This document shows positions 1 through 5,999 of a stretch of 6,643 nt of DNA, one piece after another (the stretch's first letter is position 1; each line of letters begins with the position of its first letter). The notes below the pieces were generated by a model, which was given only the letters and a program-made list of their open reading frames with translations, had not been told where the DNA came from and searched no databases. Made by a program: the position numbers and the translations under genes. The DNA is taken from positions 1 to 6,643 of the forward strand of contig JAISEW010000002.1 of NCBI GenBank assembly GCA_031263945.1, written 5' to 3'. The DNA comes from Gracilibacteraceae bacterium (GTDB lineage Bacteria; Bacillota; Desulfitobacteriia; Desulfitobacteriales; Syntrophobotulaceae).

Positions 1-911
1 GTCAGGCGCGTCACCATAGTCACGAGCGGTACGTCGCCGCGCGCGGGCAGCTCCAGCATTTCCTGCAGCCGCCGCTTATTCACCTTTTTATTGCCCCAGT
101 TCGCGGCGCTGTAATTGGCGAATAAGGCTCTGTCGGTTTCCGGGTCGTACAGGTCGTAGTCCAGCCCGTTCAGAATCCCGCGCAAACTGCCGGAACGCGC
201 CCGCAAAACGGCGTCCAGTCCCTCGCCGTAATAGGCGTGTTGTATTTCCTGGGCGTAAGTCGGGCTGACCGTGGTCACGGCGTCACTGTAGAGCAGCGCC
301 CCCTTGAGGAAATTTACCCCGCCGTCAAAACCCATTTTTTCATAAGGAGCCGAATGTCCGGCCAGCCCCAGGAGATTGTCCATGACGGACAGATCGTAGA
401 CCCCCTGGTACTTCAGGTTGTGGATCGTGAAGACCGATTTTATCTCGTAGTAAAACGGCTGACTGCCGCAGATTTCCCGCAGCAGCACCGGGATAAGCGC
501 CGTATGCCAGTCGTTGGCGTGGATGACATCCGGTTTGAAATTGTGCATGAAGCGGATGCACTCCAGCACGGCGCGCGCAAAAAAGGCCACCCGTTCCCCG
601 TCGTCATAATACCCATAAAAACCGTCCCGTTTAAAATAGTATTCATTATCGATAAAATAATAGCGGATCCCGTCGAGTTCCAGTTCTTCCAGCCCGCAAT
701 ACTGCCGGCGCCAACCCACGTCCACCTTGCAGCGCGCCACGCTGCGCATTTTATCCTGATAAACCTGCGGAATTCCCGCGTATTTCGGCATGATGACCCG
801 CGTCTGGCAGCCGGCTTCCTGCAGATAGCCCGGCAGCGCCCCACCTACGTCGCCTAAGCCGCCGCTTTTGGCGAACGGTTCCGCCTCAAAAATAGCGAAC
901 AGCACCTTCAT
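1..911 (-). CDS. glgA: Glycogen synthase GlgA (ADP-glucose type, GT5), N-terminal 303 residues, 3' end outside window
   Basis: Transfers glucose from ADP-glucose to the non-reducing end of an alpha-1,4-glucan in the cytoplasm. I translated the minus strand from ATG at 911; the frame stays open to position 1, so about 170 residues of a usual protein of about 480 lie outside. Visible motifs: KSGGLGDV at residues 15-22, the ADP-glucose-binding K-T/S-G-G-L motif, with K15 at the same position as in the E. coli enzyme; HANDWHT at 131-137; IHNLKYQG at 163-170, whose H164 aligns with E. coli His161; TVSPTYAQEI at 214-223; GILNGLDYD at 245-253. The fragment ends in VTRLT, the usual start of the second Rossmann domain. 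The start is supported by AAAGGGG eight bases upstream and by the typical MKVLF opening; a GTG nine bases upstream is a less likely alternative. It is the last visible gene of the operon, 41 nt after glgD. Confidence 0.96.
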   Translation of the reverse strand, partial: MKVLFAIFEAEPFAKSGGLGDVGGALPGYLQEAGCQTRVIMPKYAGIPQVYQDKMRSVARCKVDVGWRRQYCGLEELELDGIRYYFIDNEYYFKRDGFYGYYDDGERVAFFARAVLECIRFMHNFKPDVIHANDWHTALIPVLLREICGSQPFYYEIKSVFTIHNLKYQGVYDLSVMDNLLGLAGHSAPYEKMGFDGGVNFLKGALLYSDAVTTVSPTYAQEIQHAYYGEGLDAVLRARSGSLRGILNGLDYDLYDPETDRALFANYSAANWGNKKVNKRRLQEMLELPARGDVPLVTMVTRL

Positions 912-952
912 CGCTGACACCCCTTTCTTTGGTCTCCTGATCTTCTTCCCGG

Positions 953-2074
953 TCATACGACGCACTCTTTTCCCACGATGGAAGGAGCGCTCAGACGCCC
1001 TTTCAGCAAGGCGCCCCGCTCGACGCGCGCGAATTTGTCGCAGACCACATGCTCCACCAGAGAATCCCGGTCAATAACGCAGCCCTGCATTATGACGCTG
1101 CCGCGAACGATAGCCCCTTTGGCCACGCTCACCTTGCGAAACAAAATACTGTTTTCCACCGTGCCTTCTATCCGGCAGCCGTTCGCCACGAGCGAGTTCG
1201 TGACACTCGAATGGACGCCGTAATAAGCCGGCATATTATCTTTTACTTTGGTGTGGATCCTGTTTTCTTTCCCGAACAGTTCTCGCCGTACATCGGCGCG
1301 CAGAAAATCCATGCTGCCGCTGAAATAATCCTCGATCGTCTCCACCCGTTTCAGATAGCCGCGGAAAGGCACGGCCCGCATCCGCCAGGTGTTGGCGTTT
1401 TCGGCGATGATATCCTGCAGGTCGCTGTATTCCATCGTCTTATACCATTCGAGTATATCGAGCAGCAGCTCCCGGCGAATGATGAACGTGTCGAGAAAAA
1501 GGCGGCGCGTCTCCCGGGCGGTCAGAGCGGCGGCCGGCACGAGCGCCTGGACCTGATCCCCTTCCCCCACCCGGATGAAAAAACTGCTGTCCCGCCGTCC
1601 GCGCAGCGCGCGTTCTTCCTCCCGGTAGAACATCGTGAGGTCGGAGCCGTTTTCCTCATGCGCTTCCAGCGCGCTGCGGTAATTGAGAGTGAACACCTGG
1701 TTCGCGCTGCTGACGATGACGTCTCTTTCCCGCCCGTGCTTGATATAGGCGGCGTTTTTCAGCAGATCTTTCAGCAGGAATTTGGCGTTCATGCTTTTCA
1801 TGCCGTAATTGGAACCGGGCAGGATAAAAAGCCCGCCCACCTTGCGGTCGAGAAACCACTCCCGCCCGGCGCCGAGATGATCCATGATGGAGCGGTAGTG
1901 GTAGGGCGTGATGACGCCGACTGTGCGCACGTCGGAATTTACGAGATTGGAGAGCGCGAAATCCAGCAGGCGGTAGCGCGCGGCGAAAGGCACCGCGGCA
2001 ATAGGGCGGTCAGCCGTCAGTTTGCCGAGATTGATGATTTGGTTGGTCGTGATAAGACCCATGGCCTGTGGCAT
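953..2074 (-). CDS. glgD: ADP-glucose pyrophosphorylase regulatory subunit GlgD
   Basis: 373 residues, a usual GlgD length. The fold matches GlgC: an N-terminal nucleotidyltransferase-like domain (roughly 1-260) and a C-terminal left-handed beta-helix (roughly 285-373). The catalytic features seen in the neighbouring GlgC are lost. The glycine-rich AGGQGSRLG loop is replaced by TTNQIINLG (residues 9-17); GlgC SGDHIYQMDY aligns with SANQVFTLNY (123-132), so both acidic residues become Asn; the FAEKP lysine motif is not recognisable; GYWRDVG becomes GYLKRVE (239-245). In characterised Firmicutes such as Geobacillus stearothermophilus and Streptococcus mutans, GlgD is inactive alone and modulates GlgC in a mixed oligomer; I infer the same here. 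It starts 15 nt after the glgC stop, which suggests coupled translation and a matched dose of both subunits. Confidence 0.96.
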   Translation of the reverse strand: MPQAMGLITTNQIINLGKLTADRPIAAVPFAARYRLLDFALSNLVNSDVRTVGVITPYHYRSIMDHLGAGREWFLDRKVGGLFILPGSNYGMKSMNAKFLLKDLLKNAAYIKHGRERDVIVSSANQVFTLNYRSALEAHEENGSDLTMFYREEERALRGRRDSSFFIRVGEGDQVQALVPAAALTARETRRLFLDTFIIRRELLLDILEWYKTMEYSDLQDIIAENANTWRMRAVPFRGYLKRVETIEDYFSGSMDFLRADVRRELFGKENRIHTKVKDNMPAYYGVHSSVTNSLVANGCRIEGTVENSILFRKVSVAKGAIVRGSVIMQGCVIDRDSLVEHVVCDKFARVERGALLKGRLSAPSIVGKECVV

Positions 2075-2081
2075 GTTTTTT

Positions 2082-2090
2082 CACCTTCTT
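2082..2090 (-). promoter_or_regulatory. glgD ribosome binding site overlapping the glgC stop codon
   Basis: On the minus strand the sequence AAGAAGGTG begins with the last base of the glgC TGA stop and ends seven bases before the glgD ATG. The AAGGTG core complements the 16S rRNA tail. A ribosome terminating on glgC would cover this site, so the placement fits translational coupling of the two subunits. It also supports ATG at 2074 as the glgD start. Confidence 0.75.
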
Positions 2091-3295
2091 CAAACCGCCA
2101 GGTGGTAAAAAACCGTGCGCCCTTCCTCGATGACGGAATTGGCGGGCACGATATTTTGCTCCGCGATGACGATGATATTACTGTCCTGAGCGCTGTTTTC
2201 CAAACGCCGCGGCACGCCCAGCGAACAGCCGGCCTCCACGACGGAACGCTCGCCGATGATGCTTTTTTTCACCCAGGCTCCCCGCTCCACCCGCGCGCCC
2301 GGCAGGAGAATGGAATCCAGCACGACGGCGCCCTCGTCCACGAACACTTCCGTGCTGAGAATGGAGCCGGTCGTCTCCCCCAGCACGGTGCTGCCGTTGC
2401 AGACGATGCTGCCGCGCACTTTGGCCGCCGGACCGATATAATGCGGCGGAAAAATATTGCTGTTGGTCATGATCCGGATGTCGCTGTCCTCCAGGTCAAA
2501 AAGCGAGCCGTTGCTGAGCAGTTCCATGTTGGCGGTGTAATAGCTTTCGATCGTGCCCACGTCCCGCCAGTATCCGCGGTAAGGGAAGGCCCACATACGC
2601 CGGCCTTGAGCCAGCAGGCGCGGGATCACGTTTTTGCCGAAATCGTTGTCGGAGGTTTTGTCCTGCTCGTCCGCCACCAGCGCGTTTTGCAGCAGGCGGG
2701 TGTTGAAAATGTATATCCCCATGGAAACGAGGTTGGATTCCGGCTCGGCGGGTTTTTCGGCGAACGAGACGATCCGCCCTCCCGGGTCGACGCTCACGAC
2801 GCCAAAGCGGCAAGCTTCCTCCGGCGGCACTTCCATGACGGAAACCGAAACCTCCGCGCCGTTTTTTTTATGAGCGGCCAGCATCCGCGTGTAGTCCATC
2901 TGATATATATGATCGCCGGAAAGGACCAGCACGTATTCCGGGGCATAACGGTTAATAAAATCCAAATTTTGGTAAATAGCGTTGGCGGTGCCTTTATACC
3001 AGCGTCCCCCGTCCTCGCCCACAAAAGGCGGCAGCACGTGCACGCCTCCGTCCGGCTCATTCAGGTCCCAGGCCATGCCTGTGCCGATATATGAATTTAA
3101 GAGCATAGGTTTATACTGAGTCAGTACGCCCACGGTGTCTATGCCGGAATTGACGCAATTACTCAAACTGAAGTCGATGATCCTGTATTTGCCGCCGAAA
3201 ACAACGGCCGGTTTGGCAATGTATCGCGTCAGCGCGCCCAAACGGCTGCCCTGACCTCCCGCCAGGAGCATAGCTACCCATTCTTTCTTTTTCAT
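2090..3295 (-). CDS. glgC: Glucose-1-phosphate adenylyltransferase (ADP-glucose pyrophosphorylase) catalytic subunit GlgC
   Basis: Catalyses ATP + glucose-1-phosphate to ADP-glucose + pyrophosphate, the committed step of bacterial glycogen synthesis. It has 401 residues, within the family range. Motifs in order: AGGQGSRLG at 12-20 (nucleotide-binding loop); KPAVVFGGKYRIIDF at 28-42; WYKGTANAIYQN at 99-110; SGDHIYQMDY at 126-135, with D128 matching the catalytic Asp142 of E. coli; FAEKP at 178-182, with K181 matching Lys195, which binds glucose-1-phosphate; SMGIYIFN at 191-198; DFGKNVIP at 218-225; GYWRDVGTIESYY at 241-253. The rest, from about 285, is a left-handed beta-helix of hexapeptide repeats. 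All catalytic positions are intact, in contrast to GlgD. ATG at 3295 is fixed by a near-perfect Shine-Dalgarno. It lies 54 nt after glgP. Confidence 0.98.
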   Translation of the reverse strand: MKKKEWVAMLLAGGQGSRLGALTRYIAKPAVVFGGKYRIIDFSLSNCVNSGIDTVGVLTQYKPMLLNSYIGTGMAWDLNEPDGGVHVLPPFVGEDGGRWYKGTANAIYQNLDFINRYAPEYVLVLSGDHIYQMDYTRMLAAHKKNGAEVSVSVMEVPPEEACRFGVVSVDPGGRIVSFAEKPAEPESNLVSMGIYIFNTRLLQNALVADEQDKTSDNDFGKNVIPRLLAQGRRMWAFPYRGYWRDVGTIESYYTANMELLSNGSLFDLEDSDIRIMTNSNIFPPHYIGPAAKVRGSIVCNGSTVLGETTGSILSTEVFVDEGAVVLDSILLPGARVERGAWVKKSIIGERSVVEAGCSLGVPRRLENSAQDSNIIVIAEQNIVPANSVIEEGRTVFYHLAV

Positions 3296-3299
3296 GCCG

Positions 3300-3307
3300 C
3301 ACCTCCT
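3300..3307 (-). promoter_or_regulatory. Strong glgC ribosome binding site
   Basis: AGGAGGTG on the minus strand matches the anti-Shine-Dalgarno sequence along its full length. The AGGAGG core ends six bases before the ATG at 3295. It is the strongest ribosome binding site among the four glg genes, which suggests glgC is translated well in its own right rather than by read-through from glgP. Confidence 0.85.
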
Positions 3308-3349
3308 CTGCCTGTCTATCGATCTATATTAAAATAAAACCGGCCCGCG

Positions 3350-5779
3350 TCAGCTTTCGCGCGCAGGCGGGACCTGTATGCGCCAGACGTCTTCCGCGTA
3401 TTCCCGGATAGTCCGGTCGCTGGAAAAAACGCCGGAGCGCGCGATATTGCGCAAAGCGATCCGGGACCAGGCGCCGGTGTCGCGGAACAGACGGCTGAGA
3501 GCCCGGGCCGCTTCCACGTAAGGCGCGAAATCTTTCAGCACAAAATATTCGTCGTTATCACGCAGCAAGCTGTCGTAAATGATCCGAAAATCCGCGCCTT
3601 CGTCGTAATAAGTCCCGTCGAGCAACTGATCCGTCACTCGCTTGGTTTGGGTCTGGCTGTGGTAAATTTCCCAGGCGGAATAGCCGCCTTTTGTATAAAA
3701 ATCCATTACCTGGCTGGCGTTAAGGCCAAAAATAAAAGTATTCGCCGCCCCGGCCGCGTCCCGGATCTCCACGTTGGCGCCGTCCAGTGTGCCGAGGGTC
3801 AGGGCGCCGTTCATCATGAACTTCATGTTGCCTGTGCCGGAGGCTTCCTTGCCGGCGGTAGATATCTGCTCGCTCACGTCGGCGGCCGGATAGATGATCT
3901 GAGCGTTTGATACGGAAAAATTTTCCAGGAAAACGATGCGGATGCGGCCTTTCACGGCGCTGTCCGCGTTTATCTTTGCCGCCACCGTGTTGAGAAGCTT
4001 TATGACCTGTTTGGCGTAGTAATAGCCGGGGGCCGCTTTACCGGCGAAAAGAAAGGTGTGCGGGCTCAAATCCATGTTCGGGTTGTTTTTCAGCCGATTG
4101 TACAAATGCATGATCTTGAGGATATTCAGCAATTGCCTTTTGTAGGCGTGAATGCGTTTGACATGGATGTCGAACAGCGAGTGCGGATCCGCCGTGAACC
4201 CGGAAGCCGACCGGATGAAATCCGCCAGACGGCGTTTGTTTTGGTATTTGACCTCGGTCAGTTCGGCCAGAAAAGCGGAGTCGTTTTCCCTCTCTTCCAG
4301 GCGGGTGAGGTCGCTCGGGTCGGTGATCCATTTATTGCCGATCGCCTTCGTGATCAGGGCGGCCAGAGCCGGATTCGCCTCCAGCAGAAAGCGGCGGTGG
4401 CTGACCCCGTTCGTTTTATTGGAAAACTTAAAGGGAAAAATAACGTGAAGCCCTTTTAGCACGCTCTTGCGCAAAATCTCCGTGTGCAGACGCGCGACGC
4501 CGTTGACGGAATGGCTGCCGATCACGGCCAGATTGGCCATCAGGAGATACCCGTCCTGGATCACGGCTTCGGCCGGCATTCCGGGAAAACGGATCTCCAC
4601 CTCCAGGCGGTGCCGCCGGTCGATCTCCTGCACGATCATGTAAATGCGCGGCAGCAAAGTGCGAAACATTTCCAGCGGCCATTTTTCCAGCGCCTCCGGC
4701 AGTACGGTGTGATTGGTGTAGGAAATCGTGTTGACCGTGATGTTCCAGGCGTCGTCCCAATTCAGGTTTTCCTCGTCCAGGAAAATGCGCATCAGTTCCG
4801 GCACGCACAGCGCCGGGTGAGTGTCGTTGATATGCACGGCGACATGAGTTGTAAAATCCTGCCAGTTAGGGCCGTAAAACTTGCGGTACCGGCGCACGAT
4901 GGAAGCCAGTCCCGCCGCCACGAAAAAATATTCCTGTTTGAGCCGCAATTCGCGGCCGGCCTCGCTGCTGTCCTCCGGATACAGGATATAAGAGATGGCT
5001 TCCGCTTCCGAGCGCGCGCGGTTGGCTTTGCTGTAATCGCCCCGGTTAAAGGAGGCGAGATCAAAATCGTCCGCCACCGCTTCCGCACTCCAGAGGCGGA
5101 GCGTGTTGACCTGGGCGTCCGGCCCGTAACTGACCACCGGTATGTCATAAGGCACGGCGAGCACGCTTTCGCAGTTCTCCCGCTCGAAAATCATTTTGCC
5201 GTCGTCGTCCCAGCGCGTGACCACCTCGCCTTTGAAACGCACGACGACCGATTTGTCCGGTTTGCGCGTCTCCCAGGGATAGCCGTGGCGCAGCCAGTTG
5301 TCCGGCAACTCCACCTGAAACCCGTCCACGATTTTTTGCTGAAATAAGCCGTAGCGATAGCGAATGCCGTTTCCGTGGCCCGGGATCCCGAGGAAAGCCA
5401 TCGAGTCAAGAAAACAGGCCGCCAGACGGCCGAGCCCGCCGTTGCCGAGACCGGCGTCCGTCTCCAGCTCACAGAGGGCGTCCAGATCCACGCCCAAGTC
5501 GCTCAGTCCCTCGCGCACCAAGTCGCGAATACCGAGATTCAGCAGATAATAACTGAGCAGTTTGCCGATCAGGAACTCCAAGGAAAAATAGTATATCTGC
5601 TTGTTGTCGGGGCCGGTATAAGATTTATTCGCGCCCGCCCAGGATCTGCCCAGACGCTCGCGCAGCAATTCGACCAAGACCGTATAACGCTCGTGCGGCC
5701 CTGTTTCCGCGAAATCGGCGCCTGCTTCCTCACATTGCGCCAGATATTCTTTCTTGAACGCTTCCTTGTCGGCAAACAT
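3350..5779 (-). CDS. glgP: Glycogen/starch/alpha-glucan phosphorylase GlgP (GT35)
   Basis: Phosphorolyses the non-reducing ends of alpha-1,4-glucans to glucose-1-phosphate, using pyridoxal phosphate. At 809 residues it is full length (E. coli GlgP is about 815). Motifs: YYFSLEFLIG at 63-72; LGNGGLGRLAACFLDSMA at 111-128; PDNWLRHGYPWE at 159-170; HINDTHPAL at 316-324; FSNKTNGVSHRRFL at 452-465; FDIHVKRIHAYKRQLLN at 536-552, containing phosphate-site residues; EASGTGNMKFMMNG at 645-658, where K653 is the lysine forming the Schiff base with pyridoxal phosphate. ATG at 5779 is the first possible start, since an in-frame TAA lies 30 bases upstream (5812-5810); a G-rich AGGGGG sits 8 bases before it. 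Sequence alone does not settle whether glycogen or maltodextrin is the main substrate, but the glgCDA context favours glycogen. First gene of the operon. Confidence 0.97.
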   Translation of the reverse strand: MFADKEAFKKEYLAQCEEAGADFAETGPHERYTVLVELLRERLGRSWAGANKSYTGPDNKQIYYFSLEFLIGKLLSYYLLNLGIRDLVREGLSDLGVDLDALCELETDAGLGNGGLGRLAACFLDSMAFLGIPGHGNGIRYRYGLFQQKIVDGFQVELPDNWLRHGYPWETRKPDKSVVVRFKGEVVTRWDDDGKMIFERENCESVLAVPYDIPVVSYGPDAQVNTLRLWSAEAVADDFDLASFNRGDYSKANRARSEAEAISYILYPEDSSEAGRELRLKQEYFFVAAGLASIVRRYRKFYGPNWQDFTTHVAVHINDTHPALCVPELMRIFLDEENLNWDDAWNITVNTISYTNHTVLPEALEKWPLEMFRTLLPRIYMIVQEIDRRHRLEVEIRFPGMPAEAVIQDGYLLMANLAVIGSHSVNGVARLHTEILRKSVLKGLHVIFPFKFSNKTNGVSHRRFLLEANPALAALITKAIGNKWITDPSDLTRLEERENDSAFLAELTEVKYQNKRRLADFIRSASGFTADPHSLFDIHVKRIHAYKRQLLNILKIMHLYNRLKNNPNMDLSPHTFLFAGKAAPGYYYAKQVIKLLNTVAAKINADSAVKGRIRIVFLENFSVSNAQIIYPAADVSEQISTAGKEASGTGNMKFMMNGALTLGTLDGANVEIRDAAGAANTFIFGLNASQVMDFYTKGGYSAWEIYHSQTQTKRVTDQLLDGTYYDEGADFRIIYDSLLRDNDEYFVLKDFAPYVEAARALSRLFRDTGAWSRIALRNIARSGVFSSDRTIREYAEDVWRIQVPPARES

Positions 5780-5835
5780 TTTCCCGCCCCCTGTTTCTGT
5801 TGTGTAGCTTTAGTCTTATTTAGGGAATCATGATA

Positions 5836-5864
5836 AGTATACCATTAAATCACGCCGGAAAAAA
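5836..5864 (-). promoter_or_regulatory. Likely sigma-A-type promoter of the glgPCDA operon
   Basis: On the minus strand, TATACT (5841-5836) matches five of six bases of the -10 consensus and is preceded by TG one base upstream (5844-5843), an extended -10. The -35 position at 17-bp spacing holds only a T-run (5864-5859), a poor match, so recognition probably rests on the extended -10 and AT-rich upstream DNA. Transcription would begin near 5829, giving a leader of about 50 nt before glgP. An overlapping alternative -10 is TTTAAT, also preceded by TG, a few bases upstream. The site lies downstream of the previous gene's terminator, where an operon promoter is expected. Not experimentally shown. 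Confidence 0.6.
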
Positions 5865-5872
5865 CGCTAAAA

Positions 5873-5886
5873 TGAAAAATTTTTCA
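5873..5886. promoter_or_regulatory. 14-bp perfect palindrome, possible operator or UP element upstream of the glg promoter
   Basis: TGAAAAATTTTTCA is an exact inverted repeat centred about 50 bp upstream of the predicted glgP transcription start. Its arms (TGaAA...TTtCA) resemble the catabolite-responsive element bound by CcpA, but the central CG that is characteristic of that site is AT here. It could be an operator for another regulator, or an AT-rich UP-like element binding the RNA polymerase alpha subunit. The palindrome itself is certain; its role is inference. Confidence 0.45.
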
Positions 5887-5894
5887 ACCTGACC

Positions 5895-5950
5895 GTATGT
5901 ATGTATCCATGTATCCCTGAACGGCAGAAATTCTCGCGGAACTCGTATCC
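5895..5950. repeat. Short direct repeats of GTATCC upstream of the glg promoter
   Basis: ATGTATCC occurs twice in direct tandem (5901-5908, 5909-5916), preceded by GTATGT (5895-5900), and a third GTATCC lies at 5945-5950. The first and third hexamers start 42 bp apart, close to four helical turns. Regulator binding sites are possible, but no known consensus was recognised and the elements are short. Confidence 0.4.
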
Positions 5951-5955
5951 AACAA

Positions 5956-5991
5956 GGAAAAAGGGCGGGTTATTCAAGGAATATCCCGCCC
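5956..5991 (-). terminator. Rho-independent terminator of the upstream iron-sulfur protein gene
   Basis: On the minus strand, GGGCGGG (5991-5985) pairs with CCCGCCC (5969-5963). After one T-T mismatch, five further pairs close the hairpin around a three-base loop. TTTTTCC follows at once. The hairpin starts eight bases after the stop codon at 6000. On the plus strand the same stem is followed by GCGA and five T, so weak action in that direction is also possible. It separates the upstream gene from the glg operon. Confidence 0.9.
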
Positions 5992-5999
5992 GCGATTTT

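Noticed and set aside
237..857. A 206-codon open frame on the plus strand, opposite glgA
   Set aside because: The minus strand here encodes intact GlgA with family motifs throughout; the plus-strand frame is a shadow.
1049..3094. A 681-codon open frame on the plus strand, antisense to glgC and glgD
   Set aside because: It lies opposite two clear, intact genes and crosses their junction. Its translation is rich in His, Arg, Ala and Val with no recognisable motif, as expected from the complement of GC-rich coding sequence. No credible promoter or ribosome binding site was seen.
3326..3353. Possible internal promoter for glgC (CTGACG, 16-bp spacer, TAATAT, minus strand)
   Set aside because: The -35 has four of six matches, the -10 is mediocre, and the segment is AT-rich enough to give such matches by chance. 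The hairpin plus T-rich reading of the same bases is at least as good.
4484..5347. A 287-codon open frame on the plus strand, antisense to glgP
   Set aside because: It lies entirely within glgP, whose reading is certain from its motifs. The antisense product shows no domain features.
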